This document shows, one piece after another, positions 40,721 to 48,273 of a stretch of DNA of 48,273 bases; position 1 is the first letter of the stretch, and each line of letters opens with the position of its first letter. Made by a program: the position numbers and the translations under genes. The notes under the pieces were generated by a model, which did no database searches, was not told where the DNA came from, and saw nothing but the letters and a program-made list of their open reading frames with translations. Source of the stretch: Pseudomonadota bacterium (GTDB taxonomy: Bacteria > Pseudomonadota > Gammaproteobacteria > Steroidobacterales > Steroidobacteraceae); contig JAFAEQ010000059.1 in the NCBI GenBank assembly GCA_023423935.1, forward strand, positions 1-48,273, given 5' to 3'.

Positions 40721-42943
40721 TTAGAAGCTCACGCCAAAGCGGAACTGCACTTCGCGGGGCGGGTTGGGGAACGCGCTGACCGCGGGCTGCACCGGATGCG
40801 ACTGCTGCAAGCCAGCCAGCGAGTAGTGCTTGTCGGCCACGTTGCGAACTTCCACAGCCGCATTCCACTTCCGGTCCGGGCTGGTCCACGCGATGCTGGT
40901 GTTGAAAATGCCAGCAGCAACCGTGTAGACGAGCGGGCTGTTTGCGACGTTGTTGTGATACTCGTCGTTGTAAGCCCACGAACCGTTCCAGCGGAACTCA
41001 CCCGGCAGCGGCAGGTAAGGCGTGTAGCCGAAGCCGATCATGCCCTTCACCGGAATCAGGCCCACCAGTTCGTTGTCACGGCAGTCCGTGCGCACACCGT
41101 ACTGGTCGTTACACGGGAATGCGCCCGTGTAGTTGCCTTCGTTCAGCGAGAGGTTGCCGTAGATCTGCAGATCGCGCGTGACCTGCCAGGTCGGCTCGAG
41201 CTCGATACCCTTCACGATGCCGGAGGTGGCATTCGAGGTGTAGATCGTGGCCGTGCCAGGGAAGAACACCGGCAACTGCATGCCGTCGTACTCAGCGCGG
41301 AAGATTGCGCCGTTCAGACGGAACTTGTTGTCCAGCGTCTGCCACTTGAAGCCTGCTTCGTAGCTGGTCACGTCTTCCGGGTTGTACGGAGTCGGCTTGC
41401 CCACTGCACCGATCACGCCGGTGTTTGCCGTCGGCGGAATCGGATTGAAGCCACCGCTCTTGAAGCCTTGCGTGTACGACGCGTAGGTCATGAACTTGTC
41501 CGTCACTTCCCAGTTCACGCCGAACTTCGGCGTCGTCGAGGTGAACGTCTTGCTCTCGTTCTGTGGCGCGGTCGCCTGCTGGCGATAGAACTGCGTGAAA
41601 TCCGCCTCTTCGCGCGTGTAACGGATACCGGCCGTCAGACCGACGCCGCCGCCGAGCATGTAGGTTCCCTGAGCGAATACTGCACTCGCCTCGGTCACGC
41701 GATCCTGGTCGATCGTGGCGCTGTTCGCAGTGCGCGCGCGGCTCTGCCCTTCTTCGTTGATGTAGTACAGACCGGCGACGCCCTTGAAGCGGTCGCTGTT
41801 GTAGGTCACGTTGAATTCCTGAGTCCAGAACTCGTTACGCGTGCGGCCTTCATTGTTGCTCGCCTGCGTGACGTTCTCGCCGCGATCCTTCGCCGCCTGC
41901 ATGTCCAGCGTCACGAACAGGGTATTACCCGTGCTCAACGTACGCTGATTGCCATACCCCGTGATCGAGGCGAACTCGACCGTGTCGGAGTAGAAATAGC
42001 GCATGTTCAAAGCGGAACCGAGATTGTTGATCGAGCCCTGACCGAGCGGGCCGTAGATCTCCGTGCGAGTGAGGTCGCGATTGAACGTGCCGTTCGCATA
42101 GGGATTGTTCACGCCCGGGAAGTTCTGCAGCGGAACCGGCACGCCGGCTTCCGAATAGTCCTGAATGGCGAATACGGAGAGCTCAGCTTCGAACTTTTCG
42201 TTCGGGGTGAACAGCAGCTTCGCACGCTCCGCACGCGAGTCGATGTTGCCGACGCGGCGACCATGCTCGACACCGTAGAGATAGCCATCGCGCTGGCGCA
42301 TGACGCCGCCGATGGAGAACGCCAGCACGTCGTTGATCGGGCCGCTCAGATAGGCCTTGCCGCCGACGTAGTCGAAATTGCCGGCGCTGACTTCCGCCTT
42401 GCCGGTCCAGTTGAACTCAGGACGCAGCGTCGAGATCTTCAATGCACCGCCGGAGCTGTTGCGGCCGTACAGGGTGCCCTGCGGACCACGCAGCACTTCC
42501 ATGCTGCTGATGTCGAAGAAGTCGAAGAACGCGCCGTTGATACGCGGCTGATAGACGCCGTCGATGTAGATGCCGACCGCGGGGTCGAAGTTGATGCCCG
42601 CCGTGCTCTGACCGACGCCGCGCAACGCAATCGATGCGTTGGTGTTCGAGCCCTGAGCCGGGGTGATCTTGATGCCGGGAATTTCCTGTGCCGCGGTCAA
42701 CACGTTGGTGACCATCCGCTCTTCCAGCGCCTTGGCGTCCACCGCGGTCACCGCCACCGGGGCCTTCTGCACGGACGATGTGAAACGCTCTGCGGTCACG
42801 ATGATCTCGGTCAGACCGCCACCGTCGTCGTTACTCGAACTGTCGTTCGTCACATTCTGCTGGGCAGTGGCCGACACTGAGGCGAGTGCCGAGGCCGCAA
42901 ACACCGTCAGATTCATACCAAACAAACTCTTGCGCTTAATCAC
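40721..42943 (-). CDS. TonB-dependent outer-membrane receptor (no STN domain)
   Basis: I place the start at GTG 42943: GGGGA is just upstream, and the following IKRKSLFGMNLTVFAASALA is a typical signal peptide whose basic part would be lost from the next ATG (42916). The 740-residue product has a TonB box LTEIIVTAERF and plug motifs PGIKITPAQ, IYIDGVYQPR and MEVLRGPQGTLYGRNSSGG. A 22-strand-type barrel ends in the aromatic REVQFRFGVSF. Plug and box wording are like those of the receptors for plant- or lignin-derived compounds in sphingomonads and Steroidobacter, but the ligand is not readable. A shared dyad lies 87 bp upstream, tying it to the island. Confidence 0.94.
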   Translation of the reverse strand: MIKRKSLFGMNLTVFAASALASVSATAQQNVTNDSSSNDDGGGLTEIIVTAERFTSSVQKAPVAVTAVDAKALEERMVTNVLTAAQEIPGIKITPAQGSNTNASIALRGVGQSTAGINFDPAVGIYIDGVYQPRINGAFFDFFDISSMEVLRGPQGTLYGRNSSGGALKISTLRPEFNWTGKAEVSAGNFDYVGGKAYLSGPINDVLAFSIGGVMRQRDGYLYGVEHGRRVGNIDSRAERAKLLFTPNEKFEAELSVFAIQDYSEAGVPVPLQNFPGVNNPYANGTFNRDLTRTEIYGPLGQGSINNLGSALNMRYFYSDTVEFASITGYGNQRTLSTGNTLFVTLDMQAAKDRGENVTQASNNEGRTRNEFWTQEFNVTYNSDRFKGVAGLYYINEEGQSRARTANSATIDQDRVTEASAVFAQGTYMLGGGVGLTAGIRYTREEADFTQFYRQQATAPQNESKTFTSTTPKFGVNWEVTDKFMTYASYTQGFKSGGFNPIPPTANTGVIGAVGKPTPYNPEDVTSYEAGFKWQTLDNKFRLNGAIFRAEYDGMQLPVFFPGTATIYTSNATSGIVKGIELEPTWQVTRDLQIYGNLSLNEGNYTGAFPCNDQYGVRTDCRDNELVGLIPVKGMIGFGYTPYLPLPGEFRWNGSWAYNDEYHNNVANSPLVYTVAAGIFNTSIAWTSPDRKWNAAVEVRNVADKHYSLAGLQQSHPVQPAVSAFPNPPREVQFRFGVSF

Positions 42944-43029
42944 ATCTTCCCCGTTTGGTTCACGATCGGTTTTACACAAAGCACGCGCTCGGATGTCCTG
43001 TTTGGCAGATCCCACTCCCTTGATATCTA

Positions 43030-43045
43030 ACTACGTGCACTAGGT
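43030..43045. promoter_or_regulatory. Shared dyad operator, site 8
   Basis: ACTACGTGCACTAGGT has both arms and a self-complementary GTGCAC core (8 of 10 against GTTAAC). It lies 87 bp before the TonB receptor start. Confidence 0.55.
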
Positions 43046-43468
43046 TGTCTGACAATGCCGAAACGGCCAGTGCCTTGTCAAGCACACCAGATGCGACTTT
43101 CCAACGACCGGTTGACACTGCAAGGCTGCGCTTTTCCCCGCTCTCGCCTCACTGACGCTCGTCCAGGCGTTGCACGTGTTGCATTAAAACCTCAGAGCAG
43201 CTGGCACGCGGTCGGAGGCTCCATCAAGCGCACCATCGATGCGCAGATGAGCTCATCGCCGCAATACCTGATATCGAGCCGGATCTGGCCGACCAACAGC
43301 CGCCCGACTATTGATGTCCGAGCGTGCACGAGACGTTGCCGCGGCAACTATTGAAAAGCGAACCAGAAGCCATGAGATGCGACCGGAACCGGGTGAAGGG
43401 CTTCCGGCCGACTCGTCGCTCCAGGGCATGGAACTGCACGGCCCCTCAGCGCCGAAGTGACAACGCTG

Positions 43469-43484
43469 ACTACGTTACTTTTGT
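43469..43484. promoter_or_regulatory. Shared dyad operator, site 9
   Basis: ACTACGTTACTTTTGT has intact arms and GTTA in the left half of the core (8 of 10). It precedes a TATAGT -10-like hexamer at 43493 and so would overlap the -35 region; the cytochrome start is 50 nt downstream. Confidence 0.55.
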
Positions 43485-43533
43485 TATAACCGTATAGTAC
43501 GATCCGGCGCTGGAGCGGTTCGAGAAAAGATCA

Positions 43534-44232
43534 ATGCGACTGATACTGACCCTGTCCCTTTTGGCATGCTGCGCAGGCTGCCAGGCAGCCACGCCGACCC
43601 ACTCGGAAAAAGCGCCCGCCCCCGCTCAGGCGGCTGCTCCTCAGGCGACGGCCGTTGCTGGCGATGCCGCCCGAGGAAAGGCGCGAAGCGCGGAGCTGTA
43701 CTGCGATGCCTGCCACGGCACCAATGGCAACAGCGAGACTGCGGACTGGCCGTCGATAGCGGGCCAGAACGCTGCCTATCTCGCGCGACAGATGGAGTTG
43801 CTGCGTTCAGGGGCGCGCTCGAGCCCGGAAATGCAGCCCATGGCAGCCCCGTTGAGCGATGCCGACATCGTGGATCTCGCTGCTCACTACGCCGCGCAGG
43901 CGGTGGTCACGAGCACGGGCAACAGCGGCGATACCAAGATCGGTGAGTCGCTGTATCGCAATGGCGATCCGGCGAGAGCAATCCCGGCGTGCAGTTCGTG
44001 TCACGGAATCAATGGCGAAGGGAATGCGGCGACCGGAGATCCGGCGGTTCGTGCACAGCAGGCCGGCTACACCAGCCGACAGCTGGAAGCCTATGCGAAG
44101 CACACTCGGTATTCGGGCGATTCCCATTCCGAGCAGAACAACCCCAGTCTTCAGATCATGCGTGAGACGGCGGAGAAGCTCACTGCCGAAGAGATTCGCA
44201 GCCTGGCAGCGTATCTGCGCGCAATGCCCTGA
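43534..44232 (+). CDS. Diheme cytochrome c4-like lipoprotein
   Basis: The 232-residue protein begins with a lipoprotein signal (LSLLAC lipobox near residue 12). An Ala/Pro-rich tether (about 22-42) leads to two c-type domains. Heme sites are CDACH (57-61) and CSSCH (153-157), with HGTNGN and HGINGEG following. Methionines in SPEMQPMAAPLSD and LQIMRE are likely axial ligands. The duplicated layout is that of cytochrome c4, which passes electrons toward terminal oxidases. Here it sits opposite the Tat-exported FAD oxidoreductase operon and carries the shared dyad, so it may be that enzyme's electron acceptor (inference). Confidence 0.92.
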   Translation: MRLILTLSLLACCAGCQAATPTHSEKAPAPAQAAAPQATAVAGDAARGKARSAELYCDACHGTNGNSETADWPSIAGQNAAYLARQMELLRSGARSSPEMQPMAAPLSDADIVDLAAHYAAQAVVTSTGNSGDTKIGESLYRNGDPARAIPACSSCHGINGEGNAATGDPAVRAQQAGYTSRQLEAYAKHTRYSGDSHSEQNNPSLQIMRETAEKLTAEEIRSLAAYLRAMP

Positions 44233-44333
44233 CTGGGTATCGACACGCGGGCCGCAACGCTGGTGAGGCCCGCGCAGTTCTTATCAAGTAGTCATTGGCG
44301 CAGCGCGAATTTGCGAAGCGCTCAGACAAACGA

Positions 44334-44371
44334 AAGGGCTGCATCACTTGCGTGATGCAGCCCTTCTTTTT
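44334..44371. terminator. Bidirectional terminator between cytochrome and VOC genes
   Basis: AAGGGCTGCATCAC (44334-44347) pairs perfectly with GTGATGCAGCCCTT (44352-44365) around TTGC. CTTTTTT follows on the plus strand. It lies seven or more bases past the VOC stop at 44379 in the other direction. Confidence 0.9.
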
Positions 44372-44378
44372 TCAGCGG

Positions 44379-45308
44379 TCAGACTTCGAGCAGTTCGACC
44401 AGCTCGCCGGAATGGCCGACGATGGTGCCTACTCTCGCGCTCGCAGGCGTGTGAATCCCGTTTGCGACCGGCCGACCGATGAACTTCGACGCATGCCGAT
44501 CGAAGCTCGAGCACTCGAACGTCACCATGGCGAGCCCTGGCGGCAAGCCTCCCGGCACGCGCGGACGCGGACGACCCGGTCCCTTGTGCTCATCGACCTC
44601 GAGCTTCGAACCGTTGCCCAAGGTGATGGTTGCCAGCGCGAAGGTTGGGAGCCGACGAATCGGGCTCGGGACGTTGCCGAACGTGTTCTGGTAGAAGTCG
44701 AGCGACTGTTGCAGCTCCGGCGTCGTTTGCGCGGCGAGGAAGCAGCGGCCTACGAACGACTTTGCAGCAGCCAGATCGGGACGCGGCTCGGTGATCCAGG
44801 TGAATGCCAAACGCTCCCCGCCCGGTCCGATGGCACCCAACGGGCGCAAGTACGGATAGGTGGGAATCGTTCCCGGTGGTCCGCGCATTTCGAACGGCGA
44901 ATCCTTCAGACGCTCATAGAGCTCATCGCCGTTCTGGACGGTGATCTCGGTCGTGCGCCAGCCGTAGGTGTCGGTCAGATCGAAGTCGGCAGGCGTCTGC
45001 TGCTCAACGAACCTTATATAAGTAGGCTCGCCGCTTTTGGGACCGAGCACGACGAATGGCTTGCCCTTGAGCGCTGGCGCTCCCCAGCTCTCAGCCATCT
45101 GCGAGGAGAGGCGATCGCGCTTGATCACCTGGTACTCCAGATACCTGGTCCAGGCCGCTTCGACTTCCTTGAGCCGCGAGACGGTGATCGTCATCGTGCG
45201 CACTTGGCCCAGTGTGGCAGCCGCCGGTTCGGTTGCCGCGATTACAGGAAGACTCTTCAACAGAGCCCCACCCGCCGCTGCACCTATGAGTTCTCGCCTG
45301 GTGATCAT
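44379..45308 (-). CDS. Tat-exported VOC-superfamily (glyoxalase/dioxygenase-fold) protein
   Basis: The 309-residue protein starts with a twin-arginine signal (TRRELIGAAAGGALL, cut near AATEP). Two VOC-like halves follow. The first starts RTMTITVSRLKEVEAAWTRYLEYQVIKRD and contains PTYIRFVEQ and YGWRTTEITVQNGDELYERL. The second starts RCFLAAQTTPELQQSLDFYQNTFGNV and ends VTFECSSFDRHASKFIGRPV ... GELVELLEV. The closing Glu-Leu-x-Glu pattern is usual for VOC metal sites. VOC enzymes include extradiol dioxygenases, glyoxalases and binding proteins; the reaction cannot be told. It is 35 bases behind the FAD oxidoreductase, in one operon. Tat export suggests it folds with a cofactor in the cytoplasm. 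Confidence 0.85.
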   Translation of the reverse strand: MITRRELIGAAAGGALLKSLPVIAATEPAAATLGQVRTMTITVSRLKEVEAAWTRYLEYQVIKRDRLSSQMAESWGAPALKGKPFVVLGPKSGEPTYIRFVEQQTPADFDLTDTYGWRTTEITVQNGDELYERLKDSPFEMRGPPGTIPTYPYLRPLGAIGPGGERLAFTWITEPRPDLAAAKSFVGRCFLAAQTTPELQQSLDFYQNTFGNVPSPIRRLPTFALATITLGNGSKLEVDEHKGPGRPRPRVPGGLPPGLAMVTFECSSFDRHASKFIGRPVANGIHTPASARVGTIVGHSGELVELLEV

Positions 45309-45343
45309 GATTCTCTCGTCCTCTCTCGCTTTGCCACGCGGCG

Positions 45344-46882
45344 TCAGACCTTGATGATCTTTTCGCCCAGCAGTTTTCCGAAGGTCAGCGCCGGGGTGAC
45401 GCTCGCGCCATTCGTGTGTGCCTTGCCGCCGGTCGCCGCACCGAGCACTTCGCCCGCTGCGTAGAGACCCGGAATGACCTTCCCTTCCTTCGTCGTCACC
45501 TGCAGATCCTTGTTCACACCGAGGCCTGCGTACGACTTCAGCGTCCAGGTCTGAGAACGGATTGCATAGAACGGTCCGTTCTTGAGCGACACGGGCCGAT
45601 GCTCGCGCTCGAGCGGATCGCTCTTGCTCTTCTCGATGGCCTCGTTGTACGAGGCAACGGTCTTCTGCAGCGTGGCGGGATCGATTCCCGCGCGCACGCC
45701 GAGCTCCGTCAGAGTCGCGCCGCGGTGGAACATCGGGTGCTTGTTGAACGAGTCGACCAGCTGCTCGCGATTCCAGCGCGGAATGAGTGCCGGCGCTTCA
45801 TCCAGCACACGCTGATCGAACACAGCCCAGAAGCGATGTCCGGGCTGGCGATCCATGATGCGATCGCGCTCGCTCATGCTCGGATGATCCTCGCGCACGA
45901 AGCGTTCGCCGCGCGAGTTCACGAAGATTTCCCAGGGCTTGCGGATGCGATGATCGATCATCATGTCGGCGGCGGCCGTCGTCGGCCATTGATCGCTCTG
46001 AGCGATGGAACCGTAGTAACCGACATAGTTCTCGGCGCAGCGCAGATAGCCGCCGGCCGCGAGGCCGAGCGTGAGACCCACGCCTTGGCTCGTCGGCATC
46101 GCCGCACGTCGATAGAGCGGCACGCCATGCAACGCTTCGAACATGGCGGGATTACCCGCGCAGCCGCCGGTGGCGATGATCGTGTTACGACCACGCACAT
46201 CCGAGCGCTTGCCGTTGCTGTCTTCGACCACCACGCCATTGATCGCGCCTTTCGCGTCCTGAATGAGATCGACAGCGCCGGCGTCGGTCATCACGGTGAT
46301 GCGTCCCGATTGCACGCGCTTGTCGAACTCCGGTCGAATCACCGCGAGGATCGAGCGGCCGTTCTGGGCACCCCAGTGATAACGAGGCACCGAGTAATAG
46401 TCGTACAGCGTGCCGACCGAAGGCTGTTCGTCCGGGATCTGCAGGCCGATCTTCGCAAGCCAGTTGACCATGCCACCGGCATGGTCGGCCCACAGTCGTG
46501 CCATTTCAGGAATGGCCGTGCCGGAGCTGATCTTCATGATGTCGTCGTAGTGTTGCTGCGCCGAGTCCTGAATGCCTTTCGCCTTCTGGAAGACGGTACC
46601 CGCAGCGCCCATCATGCCGCCGGAAATCACCAGCGTGCCGCCGAGGCTGGCGGCCTTTTCGACGACGATGACGTTCGCGCCACGATCCGCCGCGAATATT
46701 GCGGCGACCATGCCTGCCGTTCCGCCGCCAATGATGACGAGCGAGCTGTCCTGCTTCGCGTAAGCACTGCGTATCGACCAGGGAAGGCTGGCCAGCGCCG
46801 TGGCGGCCGCCGCGCCCTGGAGCAGCGAGCGCCTGGAAACGGATGCGGCAACAGGGGTGTTCAGCTCATCGTTCTTCGACAT
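45344..46882 (-). CDS. Tat-exported FAD-dependent oxidoreductase (fumarate reductase / ketosteroid-dehydrogenase fold)
   Basis: The 512-residue protein has a Tat signal (SRRSLLQGAAAATALASLP, cut near AYAKQ). It has the dinucleotide motif VIIGGGTAGMVAAIFAADRGANVIVVEK at about 48-75, GGTLVISGGMM, ATGGCAGNP and the C-terminal FAD motif PGLYAAGEVLGAATGGKAHTNGASVTPALTFGKLLGEK. This is the FAD_binding_2 family of fumarate, urocanate and 3-ketosteroid enzymes, which reduce or desaturate a C-C bond next to a carbonyl. Lacking its own hemes, it needs a redox partner; the cytochrome c across the terminator is a candidate. The ATG has GAGGA eight bases upstream. A shared dyad lies 33 bp upstream and overlaps a GATAAT -10-like sequence. 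Confidence 0.92.
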   Translation of the reverse strand: MSKNDELNTPVAASVSRRSLLQGAAAATALASLPWSIRSAYAKQDSSLVIIGGGTAGMVAAIFAADRGANVIVVEKAASLGGTLVISGGMMGAAGTVFQKAKGIQDSAQQHYDDIMKISSGTAIPEMARLWADHAGGMVNWLAKIGLQIPDEQPSVGTLYDYYSVPRYHWGAQNGRSILAVIRPEFDKRVQSGRITVMTDAGAVDLIQDAKGAINGVVVEDSNGKRSDVRGRNTIIATGGCAGNPAMFEALHGVPLYRRAAMPTSQGVGLTLGLAAGGYLRCAENYVGYYGSIAQSDQWPTTAAADMMIDHRIRKPWEIFVNSRGERFVREDHPSMSERDRIMDRQPGHRFWAVFDQRVLDEAPALIPRWNREQLVDSFNKHPMFHRGATLTELGVRAGIDPATLQKTVASYNEAIEKSKSDPLEREHRPVSLKNGPFYAIRSQTWTLKSYAGLGVNKDLQVTTKEGKVIPGLYAAGEVLGAATGGKAHTNGASVTPALTFGKLLGEKIIKV

Positions 46883-46914
46883 CTTGATCGTCCTCGTGAC
46901 CTCGCGGTCCTATG

Positions 46915-46930
46915 ACTACATTATCTACGT
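46915..46930. promoter_or_regulatory. Shared dyad operator, site 10
   Basis: ACTACATTATCTACGT keeps both outer arms and 4 of 6 core bases (8 of 10). In the minus direction it contains GATAAT, a good -10 hexamer, 33 nt before the FAD-oxidoreductase gene; binding there would block transcription. Confidence 0.6.
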
Positions 46931-46953
46931 TATACGTTCGTGATCTGTGGCTG

Positions 46954-46972
46954 TCGAGGCGGTGCGCCTCGA
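46954..46972. terminator. Hairpin between MDR and FAD-oxidoreductase genes
   Basis: TCGAGGCG (46954-46961) pairs with CGCCTCGA (46965-46972) around GTG. It lies more than 100 nt past the MDR stop and has no T-tract. Terminator function is uncertain. Confidence 0.35.
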
Positions 46973-47081
46973 GTGCGTGCGTTCCACGGGAAAGCAATGC
47001 ACGCAATTTCCGGAAAAACTCTCAATCCGTCGCGCCCGCGGTGTTGTCTCAACAGTGGAGTAACGCCCGACCTTCTTCGCG

Positions 47082-48215
47082 TCACGCGAATCGGATCACG
47101 ACCTTCCCCATGTGATCACCGCTGGCGAGATGCGCAAATGCAGCCGGCGCGTCTTCGAAGCTGAAGACTTTGTCGATCACCGGCCGTACTCCGCTCGATT
47201 CCACGGCGCGATGCAGTCGCTCGAGCATGCGACGCGAACCGCCGGTCAGGCCTTTGATGAGAATGTTCTTGCGAAGCAGCGGGCCGAGATTCGGCGCGAC
47301 CTCCGCCGGTCCGCCCAGCGATCCGACGAAACCGATCCGTGCATTCGGCGCACAGGCCGCCAGCGTCTGATTCAACGTCGTGGCACCCACCGTCTCCACG
47401 ACGATATCCGCACCGCGGCCGCCGGTCGCCTCGACGATCCTGGCGCCCCACTCCGGATGCGTGCGGTAATTGACGGTGATATCGGCACCGAGCGCTCTCG
47501 CCGCTTCGAGCTTCTGATCGCTCGAAGAGGTGATCGCAACGCGCGCACCAGCCATCCTGGCAACCTTTACGGCCATCATCGAAAGTCCGCCAGTGCCGAG
47601 CGTGAGTACGACCTCGCCCGGCTTCACTGCGCCGAGTCCATGAATGATCGACCATGCCGTCACGCCGACCGCGGCCATCGCCGCAGCATCCTCGTAGCTG
47701 ACTGCGTCCGACAACTTCACCAGGGAATCTGCAGGCAGCAGCACTTTCTCTGCGAGCCATCCATCACGACCATTGCCGAGATCCGCTCCGAATACGCTGG
47801 GCTCGAACTCGCCATCGACCCAGGAGGAGAACGGCACAGCCGTCACTCGATCGCCCACTCTGACGCGCGTTACGCCCTCGCCGACCGCGATGACATCGCC
47901 GGCGCCGTCCGCCAGCGGGATCCGATCAGTCGGCTGCAATCCCAGATAACGTCCGTTGAGAATCGAGAGATCGCGATGATTCAGAGCGGCCGCGCGCACC
48001 TTGACCACCACCTGGCCCGGTCCGGCCACGGGCTCGGGACGCTTCACTCGCGTAAGCGAATCGAGACCTTTCTGATCGCCGACCTGATAGGCGTGGATCT
48101 CGTCGCGACTCGTGCGCCGACCCTGCGCGGAAGCCGACAGACTCATCATCGGCAGACTCGCCATGCCGGCCGACACGGCGCGTATTGCATCTCGTCGCGT
48201 GACTTTGCTCATCAT
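47082..48215 (-). CDS. Tat-signal-bearing MDR (quinone oxidoreductase/alcohol dehydrogenase-like) protein
   Basis: The 377-residue protein has an AGG six bases before ATG 48215. It begins with a twin-arginine-like signal (TRRDAIRAVSAGMASLPMMS, cut near ASAQG). A GroES-like domain follows (GQVVVKVRAAALNHRDLSILNG, PLADGAGDVIAVGEGVTRVRVGDRV). The Rossmann domain has LTLGTGGLSMMAVKVARMAGARVAITSSSDQKLEAARALGAD and ends GKVVIRF. The catalytic zinc ligands of alcohol dehydrogenases are absent, so it resembles zinc-free quinone/enone reductases using NADPH. A nucleotide-dependent enzyme with an export signal is odd, since NADPH is not free in the periplasm; the signal may be non-functional or the cofactor carried along. 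It is on the same strand as the FAD/VOC operon but 199 bp away. Confidence 0.9.
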   Translation of the reverse strand: MMSKVTRRDAIRAVSAGMASLPMMSLSASAQGRRTSRDEIHAYQVGDQKGLDSLTRVKRPEPVAGPGQVVVKVRAAALNHRDLSILNGRYLGLQPTDRIPLADGAGDVIAVGEGVTRVRVGDRVTAVPFSSWVDGEFEPSVFGADLGNGRDGWLAEKVLLPADSLVKLSDAVSYEDAAAMAAVGVTAWSIIHGLGAVKPGEVVLTLGTGGLSMMAVKVARMAGARVAITSSSDQKLEAARALGADITVNYRTHPEWGARIVEATGGRGADIVVETVGATTLNQTLAACAPNARIGFVGSLGGPAEVAPNLGPLLRKNILIKGLTGGSRRMLERLHRAVESSGVRPVIDKVFSFEDAPAAFAHLASGDHMGKVVIRFA

Positions 48216-48273
48216 TGATCGCCTGGAAAGCTCTCGTGGACTACGGATGCGAGCGAGCCGGCAGGTGCCGGCT

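Larger units (their letters stand above)
42944..43533. other. Gene-free divergent region between TonB receptor and cytochrome genes
   Basis: These 590 bp contain shared-dyad sites 8 and 9 near either end. A short minus-strand frame (stop at 43192) reads protein-like for about 40 codons, ending QLL, but lacks a start codon with a ribosome site; it may be a remnant. No other element is evident. Confidence 0.5.

Noticed and set aside
40571..42880. 769-codon plus-strand open frame
   Set aside because: It is antisense to the TonB receptor, whose plug and barrel motifs are unmistakable; the antisense product is composition-biased.
43192..43340. Short minus-strand frame between TonB receptor and cytochrome genes
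   Set aside because: About 40 codons read protein-like but there is no start codon with a ribosome site; treated as possible remnant only.
45416..46915. 499-codon plus-strand open frame; similar frames at 32532-34070 and 47112-48218
   Set aside because: They mirror the FAD oxidoreductase, amidohydrolase and MDR genes and have no independent protein signature.

Overview
The window is a high-GC, densely coded chromosomal segment. It probably comes from an aerobic, environmental gammaproteobacterium of the Steroidobacter/Nevskia/Xanthomonas type. That assignment is an inference from two TonB-dependent receptors, a FecI/FecR system, many exported peptidases, GTP-type PEP carboxykinase and an extragenic palindromic repeat of a kind common in such genomes. 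I see no rRNA, tRNA, CRISPR array, insertion sequence or phage gene. I support 34 protein genes; one is cut by the left edge.

Region 1 (1-12.2 kb, all minus strand) is a cell-surface signalling and proteolysis block. An ECF sigma factor, a FecR-type anti-sigma regulator and a TonB-dependent receptor with an N-terminal signalling (STN) domain form one operon. Upstream of it lie an S9 (prolyl-oligopeptidase) peptidase, a large S8 subtilase and an M16 metallopeptidase, all with export signals. A GGTATC-type element with an A/T-rich block about 15-20 nt upstream lies 57-121 nt before the start codons of the sigma factor, S9, S8 and M16 genes. This suggests one sigma regulon.

Region 2 (12.3-19.3 kb) holds an EnvZ/OmpR-like two-component system, divergent from a MacA-MacB-NodT tripartite efflux operon. 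The shared intergenic region has tandem direct repeats that could be response-regulator sites.

Region 3 (19.3-26.1 kb) is unrelated housekeeping and sensory material. It holds an ANTAR protein with a degenerate receiver, a REP-like palindrome array, a PAS-domain chemotaxis receptor, a YghU-type glutathione-dependent oxidoreductase, GTP-PEPCK and a small helix-turn-helix protein.

Region 4 (26.2-48.3 kb) looks like one catabolic and uptake island. A five-gene operon encodes a cyclic-amidase-type amidohydrolase, a LeuC/LeuD-type hydro-lyase, an HMG-CoA-lyase-family enzyme and a family III CoA-transferase. Around it are a FadR-type GntR regulator, a methyltransferase, an MFS transporter, a second TonB receptor, a diheme cytochrome c lipoprotein, three Tat-exported enzymes (FAD oxidoreductase, VOC protein, MDR dehydrogenase) and four Sec-exported proteins of unknown function, two of them paralogues. 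Ten copies of a 16-bp dyad, AC-N3-GTTAAC-N3-GT, lie in the promoter regions of this island. I did not see it elsewhere in the window. This is the main discovery candidate: an apparently undescribed regulon for import, periplasmic oxidation and aldol-type cleavage of an unknown substrate.
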